DNA from: Streptomyces sp. DvalAA-43
GTDB lineage: Bacteria; Actinomycetota; Actinomycetes; Streptomycetales; Streptomycetaceae
Reading direction: 5' to 3'
Length of the DNA stretch: 64,000 nucleotides
NCBI RefSeq assembly: GCF_900091725.1
Contig: NZ_FMBW01000033.1
Location: forward strand, 1 to 64,000
Shown here in pieces: positions 51,131 through 58,844 of this stretch (its first letter is position 1; each line of letters starts with the position of its first letter). The notes under the pieces are model-generated. The model saw only the letters and a program-made list of their open reading frames with translations. It did not search any database and was not told where the DNA came from. The translations under genes were made by a program, and so were the position numbers.

Positions 51131-51444
51131 CCCGAGGTCGCCTTCAGCCCCACGACGGCGACCAGCAGCAGACAGACGAAGAAGATCCGGGCGGCGGTCA
51201 CCGGCTCACCCAGCACCACCATGCCCAGGATCGCCGCACCGGCCGCACCGATACCGACCCACACGCCGTACGCCGTACCGATCGGCAGCGTCCTGGCCGC
51301 ATGGGACAGCATCACCATGCTCGCCACGATCCCGAGGCCGGTGAACACACTCGGCCACAGCCGGGTGAACCCCTCGGTGTACTTCATCCCGATCGACCAG
51401 GCCACTTCCAGCAGACCGGCGACCACGAGCAGAATCCACGCCAT
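51124..51444 (-). CDS. gdx: SMR family guanidinium exporter (Gdx/SugE-like)
   Basis: A 106-residue four-span protein: AWILLVVAGLLEVAWSIGMKYTEGFTRLWP carries the essential Glu of span 1 in LLEVAWSIGMK, the Gdx subtype pattern rather than the Qac subtype. GTAYGVWVGIGAAGAAILGMVVLGEPVTAARIFFVCLLLVAVVGLK completes it. The start at ATG 51444 follows GGAGG. The leader contains a guanidine-III riboswitch (51487-51527), which argues strongly that guanidinium is the substrate and that it is exported in exchange for protons. It is convergent with the PBP gene, with a 7-base overlap. Confidence 0.93.
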   Translation of the reverse strand: MAWILLVVAGLLEVAWSIGMKYTEGFTRLWPSVFTGLGIVASMVMLSHAARTLPIGTAYGVWVGIGAAGAAILGMVVLGEPVTAARIFFVCLLLVAVVGLKATSGH

Positions 51445-51454
51445 GACGGCACCT

Positions 51455-51527
51455 CCGACGAGACGGAACACGCGAACAACACGGGTGCGTCGTCTTTTCC
51501 AAGCCCGGTACGGCGCGTCTCGTCGGG
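51455..51527 (-). promoter_or_regulatory. Guanidine-III (ykkC-III) riboswitch with RBS-covering platform
   Basis: The minus strand from 51527 to 51487 is a 41-base segment that aligns without gaps to the guanidine-III aptamer of known structure (about 32 of 41 bases by eye), with core GACGAG, GCGCCGTACC, GG and AAGACG-CGC blocks. Downstream, 51465-51455 (cgtctcgtcgg on the minus strand) is the exact reverse complement of aptamer bases 51526-51516. That 11-bp helix would break the aptamer and cover the start of the GGAGG (51456-51452) of gdx. Ligand binding should thus free the RBS. Confidence 0.88.
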
Positions 51528-51558
51528 GTCGCTCCACCGTAGCAAAGAACATACGAAA

Positions 51559-51584
51559 GGCCTGGTGACACCGGTCACCAGGCC
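51559..51584 (-). terminator. Hairpin terminator after GroES-like gene
   Basis: A perfect 11-bp stem (ggcctggtgac at 51559-51569 with 51574-51584) and a 4-base loop lie 39 bases past the GroES-like stop on the minus strand, followed by a T-rich stretch. It separates that gene from the riboswitch leader. Confidence 0.78.
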
Positions 51585-51622
51585 AAACAGGGACGACGGC
51601 CGGACAGGACCACGGGTGGGGG

Positions 51623-51961
51623 CTACAGATACAGCCCGGTCGAATCCACCGAACCCTCGAACCGGTCCGCCGCCACCGCGTGCAGATCGCGTTCACGCAT
51701 CAGCACGTACGCCACACCACGCACCTCGACCTCGGCACGGTCCTCGGGGTCGTACAGCACCCGGTCGCCCGGCTCCACCGTCCGCACGTTCTGGCCCACC
51801 GCGACCACCACGGCCCAGGCCAGCCGACGGCCGACCGCAGCCGTCGCCGGAATCAGAATGCCGCCGCCGGAACGCCGCTCGCCCTCGGGCGAATCGGACC
51901 GCACCAGCACACGGTCGTGCAGCATGCGGATGGGCAGCTTGTCGTCGGTGTTCTCGCTCAC
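51623..51961 (-). CDS. GroES-like (Cpn10 family) small protein
   Basis: A 112-residue protein. GTG 51961 or TTG 51970 can serve as start. The Cpn10 pattern is visible: IRMLHDRVLVRSDSPEGERRSGGGILIPATA (mobile-loop region), then VVVAVGQNVRTVEPGDRVLYDPEDRAEVEVRGVAYVLMRERDLHAV. It is not next to a groEL gene, so it is a divergent co-chaperone paralogue rather than the main GroES. A role in protein folding is only inferred. Confidence 0.83.
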   Translation of the reverse strand: MSENTDDKLPIRMLHDRVLVRSDSPEGERRSGGGILIPATAAVGRRLAWAVVVAVGQNVRTVEPGDRVLYDPEDRAEVEVRGVAYVLMRERDLHAVAADRFEGSVDSTGLYL

Positions 51962-52021
51962 GCCCCGCAACCTACCTGCCCGTCGCGCCCGCGCACCCCT
52001 CCGGGGTGCACGGACCGCGCG

Positions 52022-52342
52022 TCAGCCCTTGCGGCGCCGCTTCGACCTCACGACCAGACCCACGACGCCCACCGCGAGCAGCGCCGCCGGAATCACCCGC
52101 TCCAGCCGCGGGGCGCCGTCCTCGGACACGAACTGTGCCTTCACGTCCGACACCGCCCGGTTCACCGCGACGAACGCCCGCCCGGCCGTCCGGTCCACGG
52201 CCTCGGCGGCCTTGGCCTTCACCTCACCCATGATCGTATCCGGGTGCACCCGCACCCCGATCTCATCGAGCACCACCGCGAGCTGCTCGCGCCTGCTGAT
52301 GATGTCCGCCTCGATCTGCGCAGGGGTCCTGGCATCCGACAC
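52022..52342 (-). CDS. DUF3618 membrane protein
   Basis: A 106-residue protein from GTG 52342. The DUF3618 pattern is RTPAQIEADIISRREQLAVVLDEIGVRVHPDTIM, then a long amphipathic helix (GEVKAKAAEAVDRTAGRAFVAVNRAVSDVKAQF) and a C-terminal span VIPAALLAVGVVGLVV followed by RSKRRRKG. It is a tail-anchored protein of unknown role, divergent from the bcp gene with 130 bases between. Confidence 0.87.
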   Translation of the reverse strand: MSDARTPAQIEADIISRREQLAVVLDEIGVRVHPDTIMGEVKAKAAEAVDRTAGRAFVAVNRAVSDVKAQFVSEDGAPRLERVIPAALLAVGVVGLVVRSKRRRKG

Positions 52343-52472
52343 TGCGCCGCCTCCGTGGTCCTCGTCCGGTAAACCTTCATCGACAGTCTGTCAGCTCGAC
52401 CGCCCGCGCACCCGGCGGCACCCCTATTACGCTCGGTCCCGTACACCCCACGTACCACCCCTGAGGAGAACC

Positions 52473-52940
52473 ATGAGCGAGCGACTCCAGCCCGGCGACA
52501 CCGCCCCCGCCTTCACCCTTCCCGACGCCGACGGCAACGAGATCTCGCTCGCCGACCACAAGGGCCGCAAGGTCATCGTCTACTTCTACCCGGCCGCCCT
52601 CACCCCCGGCTGCACCAAGCAGGCCTGCGACTTCACCGACAACCTGGAGCTGCTCGCCGGCGCCGGATACGACGTCATCGGCGTCTCCCCGGACAAGCCC
52701 GAGAAGCTCGCCAAGTTCCGCGAGCAGGAGAACCTCAAGGTCACCCTGGTCGGCGACCCGTCCAAGGAGACCCTGGAGGCCTACGGCGCCTTCGGCGAGA
52801 AGAAGCTCTACGGCAAAACGGTGACGGGCGTCATCCGCTCCACAGTCGTCGTGGACGAGGAGGGCAAGGTCGAGCGTGCCTTCTACAACGTCAAGGCCAC
52901 CGGCCACGTAGCCAAGATCATCAGGGACCTCGGCATCTGA
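52473..52940 (+). CDS. bcp: Thioredoxin-dependent thiol peroxidase
   Basis: A 155-residue peroxiredoxin of the Bcp/PrxQ group. GAGGAG precedes ATG 52473. The peroxidatic Cys is in YPAALTPGCTKQACDFTDN (T-x-x-C), and the second Cys five residues later fits the atypical 2-Cys PrxQ form. The C-terminal GVIRSTVVVDEEGKVERAFYNVKATGHVAKIIRDLG is standard. It reduces peroxides in the cytosol using thioredoxin. Same neighbourhood as in other streptomycetes. Confidence 0.94.
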   Translation: MSERLQPGDTAPAFTLPDADGNEISLADHKGRKVIVYFYPAALTPGCTKQACDFTDNLELLAGAGYDVIGVSPDKPEKLAKFREQENLKVTLVGDPSKETLEAYGAFGEKKLYGKTVTGVIRSTVVVDEEGKVERAFYNVKATGHVAKIIRDLGI

Positions 52941-53077
52941 CCCGAGCCCGTCGAGGACCGACTCGGACGGCCGAGACGATGTGAGGGACATCCCATTCGG
53001 TCATCGAATCGGTTTGCAGCCGCCATGACCGCGCAGAAGCCCTTCCTGGAACACCCACCCGAGGAAAGGACCCGGCC

Positions 53078-54574
53078 ATGGCGGCCTCCGACCCCCATCA
53101 GGCGGCCGATCCGGAAGCGGTCAAACGCCACCCGACCCTCTTCCGCGCCATCCGGCAGCGAAGGAATCCGAAGCTGCGCCGGACGGACATCACCGTCACC
53201 GACGACCGGGCGGTCAAGCGGGCGGTGAAGGCGGCATCGCTCGGGAACGCCATGGAGTGGTTCGACTTCGGGATCTACTCCTACCTGGCCGTCACCCTGG
53301 GCCATGTCTTCTTCCCGTCCGGGAACGACACCACCCAGCTCCTCTCCTCCTTCGCCACCTTCGCCGTCGCCTTCCTCGTACGGCCCCTCGGCGGAATGTT
53401 CTTCGGCCCGATGGGCGACAAGATCGGCCGCAAGAAGGTCCTCGCCCTCACCATGATCATGATGGCGGTCGGCACCTTCGCGATCGGAGTCATCCCCTCC
53501 CACGACTCCATCGGCCTCTGGGCCCCCGCCCTGCTGATCTTCTTCCGTCTGGTCCAGGGCTTCTCCACCGGCGGCGAATACGGCGGCGCCTCCACCTTCA
53601 TCGCCGAGTACGCCCCCGACAAACGGCGCGGCTACTTCGGCAGCTTCCTCGAATTCGGCACGCTGGCCGGCTACGTCGGCGCCGCCGGACTCGTCACCGC
53701 GCTGACCGCGATCCTCGACTCCGGCCAGATGGAGGCCTGGGGGTGGCGCGTGCCGTTCCTCGTCGCGGGCCCCCTCGGCCTGGTCGGCCTCTACCTGCGA
53801 CTGCGCCTCGACGAGACGCCCGCCTTCCAGAAGCTGGAGGGCGGCACCGCTCACGCGACCGAGGCCGCCGACGGCGTCGAGACCACCGCCAAGGGCGACC
53901 TCGCCAAGATCTTCCGCCAGTACTGGCCGACGCTGATCCTCTGCATCTGCCTGGTCGGCGCGTACAACATCACCGACTACATGCTGCTGTCGTACATGCC
54001 GACGTACCTCTCCGACGAGCTCGGCTACAGCGAGACCCACGGTCTGCTCATCCTGCTCGCCGTCATGGTCTTCCTGATGCTGATCATCAGCCAGGTCGGC
54101 AAGCTCTCCGACCGCTTCGGCCGCAAGCCACTCCTGATGACCGGCATGCTCGGCTTCTTCTTCCTCTCCCTCCCCGCCTTCCTCCTCATCCGCCAGGGCA
54201 GCATCCCCGCCATCACGACCGGCATGCTGATGCTGGGCCTCTCCCTGGTCTGCATGCTCGGCACCATGTCCGCCGCCCTCCCGGCCCTCTTCCCCACCCA
54301 CGTCCGCTACGGCTCCCTCTCGGTGGGCTACAACCTCTCGGCCTCCCTCTTCGGCGGTACGACCCCGCTGGTGATCACGGCCCTGATCAGCTGGAGCGGC
54401 ACCAACCTGATGCCCGCCTACTACGCGATGGCGGCGGCCCTGGTCGGCGTGATCGCGGTGGCCTGCATGAAGGAGACCGCCCAGAAGCCCCTGGCAGGCT
54501 CCCCGCCGTCGGTGGAGACGGAGGAGGAGGCGGCGGAACTGGCCGCTTCCCAGACCCCGGATCCGAAGTTCTGA
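53078..54574 (+). CDS. MFS transporter of the metabolite:H+ symporter (ProP/KgtP-like) family
   Basis: A 498-residue importer with 12 spans. ATG 53078 follows GAGGAAAGG. The MHS signatures are AASLGNAMEWFDFGIYSYLA, PLGGMFFGPMGDKIGRKKVL, FRLVQGFSTGGEYGGASTFIAEYAPDKRRGYFGSFLEFGTLAGY and SDRFGRKPLL. The closest named groups are ProP (betaine/proline) and KgtP/ShiA. No regulator is adjacent. The substrate is probably a compatible solute or dicarboxylate. Confidence 0.89.
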   Translation: MAASDPHQAADPEAVKRHPTLFRAIRQRRNPKLRRTDITVTDDRAVKRAVKAASLGNAMEWFDFGIYSYLAVTLGHVFFPSGNDTTQLLSSFATFAVAFLVRPLGGMFFGPMGDKIGRKKVLALTMIMMAVGTFAIGVIPSHDSIGLWAPALLIFFRLVQGFSTGGEYGGASTFIAEYAPDKRRGYFGSFLEFGTLAGYVGAAGLVTALTAILDSGQMEAWGWRVPFLVAGPLGLVGLYLRLRLDETPAFQKLEGGTAHATEAADGVETTAKGDLAKIFRQYWPTLILCICLVGAYNITDYMLLSYMPTYLSDELGYSETHGLLILLAVMVFLMLIISQVGKLSDRFGRKPLLMTGMLGFFFLSLPAFLLIRQGSIPAITTGMLMLGLSLVCMLGTMSAALPALFPTHVRYGSLSVGYNLSASLFGGTTPLVITALISWSGTNLMPAYYAMAAALVGVIAVACMKETAQKPLAGSPPSVETEEEAAELAASQTPDPKF

Positions 54575-54587
54575 CCGAAGCTCCAAG

Positions 54588-54637
54588 GGAACGGCTCGCC
54601 CCGCCTCAGTCACCACTGAAACGGGACGAGCCGTTCC
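54588..54637 (+). terminator. Inverted repeat after MHS transporter
   Basis: Arms ggaacggctcg (54588-54598) and cgagccgttcc (54627-54637) are perfect over 11 bp with a 28-base loop, 14 bases after the stop. Likely terminator or 3' mRNA structure. Confidence 0.65.
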
Positions 54638-54650
54638 GCATCTTGTCGGA

Positions 54651-54672
54651 TATCGGACGTAACTCTCCGATA
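54651..54672 (+). promoter_or_regulatory. Inverted repeat upstream of tandem HNH genes
   Basis: tatcgga (54651-54657) and tccgata (54666-54672) flank 8 bases, 57 bases before the first HNH gene. It may be a regulator-binding site or promoter element for the pair. Confidence 0.45.
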
Positions 54673-54728
54673 AGCAGTTCGTTTTTCCGTACGAGGCCGC
54701 GAACGTGCGGCCGGGCGCGGAGGGGAAC

Positions 54729-55355
54729 ATGACTGCTCGATACACCCGCGAACTCCTCGAAGAAGCGGCGCGGAAAACCACGAACGCGAACGACGCGGTC
54801 CGCTGGTGCGGAGGAACACCGACGCCGGGAAGCCGGAGCTACCTGCGGAGCAAGATGGCCGAGTGGGGGATAGACATCTCACACTTCGCCGACACGAGGG
54901 TGCGCCACACTGAAGCGGCCCTGCGCGAACTCGTCGCCTGCTCCAAGAGCGTGGCCGAGGTGGTACGCCGATTGGGCATCAGCCCTGTGGGCGGCAATCA
55001 GGCGCACATCGGCCGTCGCATTGCGGCACTGCGCATCGACACATCGCATTTCCTGCGCACGCCTCCTCGGAGAGCCAAAGGCGCCTTGGGGAACCCGCTG
55101 GCCCTCGGCTCTCCGCCGGACGGGCGGATTCCGGGAGAACGGCTGCGGCGCGAAATGATCCGCAGCGGAGTTCAGGACGTGTGTGCCGAGTGCGGCAACG
55201 AAGGAGAGTGGCAGGGTCGGCCGCTCCGACTCGAAGTCGACCACGTCAACGGCGACTGGTGGGACAACCGCTTGGGGAACCTGCGGCTCCTCTGCCCCAA
55301 CTGCCACGCCGCGACGGACACTTATCGCGGCCGCAAACGCAGGGGGACGGCATGA
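54729..55355 (+). CDS. HNH endonuclease with two IDTSHF DNA-binding repeats
   Basis: A 208-residue protein; GGAGGGG precedes ATG 54729. Two similar units of about 50 residues each end in a conserved tag (WGIDISHF near residue 46, LRIDTSHF near 99). Each unit looks like a helix-turn-helix: LLEEAARKTTNANDAVRW then a Gly turn and a second helix. The C-terminal HNH domain shows CAECGNEGEWQGRPLRLEVDHVNGDWWDNRLGNLRLLCPNCHAAT, with two Cys pairs for zinc and DH for catalysis. It overlaps the next HNH gene by 4 bases. Such modular nucleases occur in actinomycetes and phages; the target is unknown. Confidence 0.85.
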   Translation: MTARYTRELLEEAARKTTNANDAVRWCGGTPTPGSRSYLRSKMAEWGIDISHFADTRVRHTEAALRELVACSKSVAEVVRRLGISPVGGNQAHIGRRIAALRIDTSHFLRTPPRRAKGALGNPLALGSPPDGRIPGERLRREMIRSGVQDVCAECGNEGEWQGRPLRLEVDHVNGDWWDNRLGNLRLLCPNCHAATDTYRGRKRRGTA

Positions 55356-56191
55356 GCGGCCGGAACAACTACCCTCGCGACCTGCTCGAACGAACCGCAG
55401 CCACTGCGACCAGCCTCGTCGATGTCCTGCGCCGCCTCGGCGCACCGCTGGGCAGTCGATCACGCCGTTACGTGCGCGGCCGACTTGAGCACTACGGCAT
55501 CGACACGTCCCACTTCGCAGAAGAGGCCCTGCCCCACCGAGAGCACCGTACGTACCCGAAGGAGCTTCTTGCCGAAGCGGCCGCCCGCTCGCACAGCATC
55601 CGGGAGATGTTCGAGTACATGGGCCTGCCGCCGTGCGAAGGTCCCTACGGTTACCTACGCAGAAAGCTTGATCGGCTCGGCATCGACACGTCCCACTTCA
55701 CCAACGGACGCGCGTGCGGGACGCCTCCCCTGCCGCGCGCCGAACTCATGGCTGCCGTCGCAGAGTCTCGGAGCATGGCCGGGGCCCTGCGCGCTCTGGG
55801 GCAGGTCGACAGCGGCGCCGCTCGCGCCCGGCTGAAGCGGGACATCGAGACCTATGGCCTGTCGACCGCGCACTTCTCCGGCCAGGCCCATGGCCGGGGC
55901 AGACGCTCCCCCAACCGCAAACCCGCAGCCGAGATCTTCCAGCGCCTGGAGCCCGGTGCGCCCCGCACGAGCACAGCGCTCCTGCGGCGAGCTCTCGACG
56001 ACATCGGGGTCCCCCACGAATGTGCGCGATGCGGTACCGGTGAAACATGGCGGGGGAACCGTCTCGTCCTAGAGATCGACCACGTCAACGGCGACCGGCT
56101 CGACAACCGCCAGAAGAATCTGCGGTACTTGTGCCCGTCCTGCCACAGCCAGACCGAAACCTTCTCGAAGCGACGCAACGTCACACAGTAG
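55352..56191 (+). CDS. HNH endonuclease with three IDTSHF DNA-binding repeats
   Basis: A 279-residue paralogue of the preceding gene. Its ATG overlaps the upstream TGA, and AGGGGGA lies before it. Three repeat units end in YGIDTSHF, LGIDTSHF and YGLSTAHF (near residues 47, 108 and 168). A basic linker (GRGRRSPNRKP) precedes the HNH domain CARCGTGETWRGNRLVLEIDHVNGDRLDNRQKNLRYLCPSCHSQTETF. The HNH domains of the two proteins share VDHVNGD/IDHVNGD and LCPxCH. The stop lies 12 bases before the tRNA, so the pair sits directly beside a possible integration point. Confidence 0.87.
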   Translation: MSGRNNYPRDLLERTAATATSLVDVLRRLGAPLGSRSRRYVRGRLEHYGIDTSHFAEEALPHREHRTYPKELLAEAAARSHSIREMFEYMGLPPCEGPYGYLRRKLDRLGIDTSHFTNGRACGTPPLPRAELMAAVAESRSMAGALRALGQVDSGAARARLKRDIETYGLSTAHFSGQAHGRGRRSPNRKPAAEIFQRLEPGAPRTSTALLRRALDDIGVPHECARCGTGETWRGNRLVLEIDHVNGDRLDNRQKNLRYLCPSCHSQTETFSKRRNVTQ

Positions 56192-56203
56192 AGTGGGACC
56201 GTC

Positions 56204-56278
56204 GGGTCCGTACCCCAGCTGGCTAGAGGGCGCCGGTTTAGGTCCGGTGTGTCGTGGGTTCGAATCCCACCGGGCCCA
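56204..56278 (+). tRNA. tRNA with Leu(TAG) anticodon, class I shape
   Basis: The acceptor stem pairs 56204-56210 with 56271-56277 (one G-T). The anticodon stem is 56232-56236/56244-56248 with loop ttTAGgt, so the anticodon (56239-56241) is TAG, which reads CUA Leu codons. The T-arm is 56254-56270 with TTCGAAT. The variable loop is only 5 bases (56249-56253), whereas bacterial tRNA-Leu normally has a long variable arm. The discriminator is A and CCA is not encoded. Fold is certain; charging identity is less so. Confidence 0.88.
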
Positions 56279-56287
56279 CAGACGCAA

Positions 56288-56324
56288 GAGGGCCGCCACC
56301 TACGAAACGAAGGTGGCGGCCCTC
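56288..56324. terminator. Bidirectional hairpin terminator between tRNA and rdgB
   Basis: A perfect 14-bp stem (gagggccgccacct at 56288-56301 with 56311-56324) and 9-base loop lie 10 bases after the tRNA and 7 bases before the rdgB stop on the other strand. Confidence 0.88.
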
Positions 56325-56330
56325 GCCGTC

Positions 56331-56933
56331 TCACCCCACCAGCTCCCGCACCACCGGCACCAGCGCCCGGAACGCCTTGCCCCGGTGGCTGATCGCGTTC
56401 TTCTCCGCCGGGGTCAGTTCCGCGCAGGTGCGGGTGTCCCCCTCGGGCTGGAGGATCGGGTCGTAGCCGAAGCCGTTGATGCCGGACGGGGTGTGGCGCA
56501 GGGTGCCCGTCAGGCGGCCCTCGACCACGCGTTCCGTGCCGTCGGGGAGGGCGAGGGCGGCCGCGCAGGCGAAGTGGGCGCCGCGGTGGGGTGCGTCGAT
56601 GTCGGAGAGCTGGGCCAGGAGCAGGTCCAGGTTGGCCCGGTCGTCGCCGTGGGTGCCGGCCCAGCGGGCGGAGAAGATGCCGGGGGCACCGCCGAGCACG
56701 TCCACGCAGAGGCCGGAGTCGTCGGCGACGGCGGGGAGGCCGGTGGCCTCGGCGAGGGCGTGGGCCTTGAGCAGGGCGTTCTCGGCGAAGGTGACGCCGG
56801 TTTCCTTGACGTCGGGGATGTGGGGGTACGCGTCCGCGCCGACGAGCTCATGGGTGAGACCGGCGTCGGCGAGGATCGCGTGGAGTTCGGTGATCTTCCC
56901 GGCGTTGCGGGTGGCAAGGATGAGACGGGTCAT
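56331..56933 (-). CDS. rdgB: Non-canonical purine NTP pyrophosphatase (RdgB/HAM1)
   Basis: A 200-residue enzyme that hydrolyses dITP/XTP to the monophosphate, keeping deaminated purines out of DNA. Motifs: LILATRNAGKITELHAIL at the N-terminus, ETGVTFAENALLKAHALAEATGLPAVADDSGLCVDVLGGAPGIFSARWAG and GINGFGYDPIL, with C-terminal AEKNAISHRGKAF. It lies 21 bases after a small lipoprotein gene, and rph is upstream in the same direction: the usual rph-rdgB link with one gene inserted. Confidence 0.95.
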   Translation of the reverse strand: MTRLILATRNAGKITELHAILADAGLTHELVGADAYPHIPDVKETGVTFAENALLKAHALAEATGLPAVADDSGLCVDVLGGAPGIFSARWAGTHGDDRANLDLLLAQLSDIDAPHRGAHFACAAALALPDGTERVVEGRLTGTLRHTPSGINGFGYDPILQPEGDTRTCAELTPAEKNAISHRGKAFRALVPVVRELVG

Positions 56934-56954
56934 GCCCCCCAGTATCGGGGGTGG

Positions 56955-57347
56955 TCAGGGCGTGCAGACCTTGCCGATCTCCGTGGCGGCGTCGGTGACC
57001 GGGGTGATGTCGGGGGTGGCGTCGCCCTTGTCGATGGAGTCGCGGACGTTGCCGACGCCCGCCTGGAGGTCGTCGACGGCCTTGCCGAGGTCGGCGTTGT
57101 CGGTCTTGTCGCCGAGCTCGCCGAGTGACTTCTGGATGTCGTCGAGGGCTTCGGAGGCCTGGGTGGGGTCGTTGGTGGCGTTGGAGACGGCCTGCTGGAG
57201 GTTGTCGACGCTGGTGGCTATGGCGTCGGCGGTGCGGACGCAGTCCAGCGCCTTGTCGACGGCACCGCAGCCCGCGGCGGCGGTGAGGGTGAGGGCGGTC
57301 AGGGTCAGCGCGACGGTGATGCGGCGGTGGCGTGCGGCCTTGGCCAT
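56955..57347 (-). CDS. Small secreted lipoprotein between rph and rdgB
   Basis: A 130-residue protein from ATG 57347. The signal ITVALTLTALTLTAAAGC ends with a lipobox-like AAGC. The mature part is alpha-helical, with heptad-like ATSVDNLQQAVSNATNDPTQASEALDDIQKSLGELGDKTDNADLGKAVDDLQAGVGNV. There are Cys at the mature N-terminus, at DCVRT and at KVCTP. No function is recognised. It is followed 21 bases later by rdgB and preceded by rph with a 181-base gap. Confidence 0.8.
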   Translation of the reverse strand: MAKAARHRRITVALTLTALTLTAAAGCGAVDKALDCVRTADAIATSVDNLQQAVSNATNDPTQASEALDDIQKSLGELGDKTDNADLGKAVDDLQAGVGNVRDSIDKGDATPDITPVTDAATEIGKVCTP

Positions 57348-57528
57348 GGTGCGGTTCCTCCCCGGATGCGGATACGCGGACGGGCGCACGGTTCGACCCG
57401 TGCGCCCGTGTTCGTAACGACGCGCTGTGGTGCTTATTTGGTTGCTTCTTTACCTGTGACCCGCGACCCGCGACTTGCGACCCGCCGCCCCGTGGCCCCC
57501 GCGACCCGTGGCCCGCGGGACGTAGGGG

Positions 57529-58266
<738 letters not shown>

Positions 58267-58388
58267 GGCGTCGACTTTATCGGGTGCGGGGGTGGCGTCC
58301 GTTCGGGTGCGGCACAGGCCCCGTCCGGGTGGGGGCGGGGCCTGTACGGGGGCCGAGCGGTCGGCTCAGCGGTGGGCTCGGCGGCCGG

Positions 58389-58622
58389 TCACATCATGTC
58401 TTCGATGTCGGCGGCGATGGGGTCGGCGTCGGTGCCGATGACGACCTGGATCGCGGTGCCCATCTTGACGACGCCGTGGGCTCCGGCGGCCTTGAGCGCG
58501 GCTTCGTCGACCTTGCTCGGGTCGTGGACCTCGGTGCGGAGGCGGGTGATGCAGCCTTCGATCTCGTCGATGTTCTCGATACCGCCGAGCCCGGCGACGA
58601 TCTTCTCAGCCTTGCTGGCCAT
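58389..58622 (-). CDS. nagF: GlcNAc PTS enzyme IIB
   Basis: A 77-residue single-domain EIIB of the glucose/GlcNAc PTS group. The phosphorylation site is Cys24 in IDEIEGCITRLRTEVHDPSKVDE, and the C-terminal GTAIQVVIGTDADPIAADIEDM is standard. It receives phosphate from EIIA and passes it to GlcNAc bound by NagE. It is divergent from nagE1 with a dre operator between, so DasR probably controls both. Confidence 0.94.
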   Translation of the reverse strand: MASKAEKIVAGLGGIENIDEIEGCITRLRTEVHDPSKVDEAALKAAGAHGVVKMGTAIQVVIGTDADPIAADIEDMM

Positions 58623-58786
58623 GGCCTTCTCCCTGGTTCTTCACATGCGTGCGACGGCCCACCCTGGGTCCGTTTCGTCACCGTAACGCACGTTTGGCCC
58701 AGCTTCACGGGCGGGTGACCGGACCGTCCCCAATGATGACGATCACTGGTGACCTGTCTTCCAGCCGGGTTAGGCACCGTACCCCA

Positions 58787-58802
58787 ACTGGTCTACACCA
58801 GT
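58787..58802. promoter_or_regulatory. DasR-responsive element (dre) between nagF and nagE1
   Basis: actggtctacaccagt differs at one position from the perfect palindrome actggtctagaccagt. It is 43 bases before the nagE1 start and in the shared nagF/nagE1 promoter region. DasR, the GntR-family regulator of GlcNAc uptake, is expected to bind here. Confidence 0.9.
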
Positions 58803-58844
58803 GTGCAACGACCGCCGAACGCGCCGTGTTCCGGGAGGACGCCG

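Noticed and set aside
51445..51558. Guanidine-I (ykkC) riboswitch
   Set aside because: The conserved guanidine-I blocks are missing; the leader matches guanidine-III instead.
52883..54781. 632-codon minus-strand frame opposite the MHS transporter
   Set aside because: Shadow; no domain and composition typical of antisense.
53078..56280. Prophage remnant around the HNH pair
   Set aside because: No phage structural, terminase or integrase genes; HNH genes alone are not enough.
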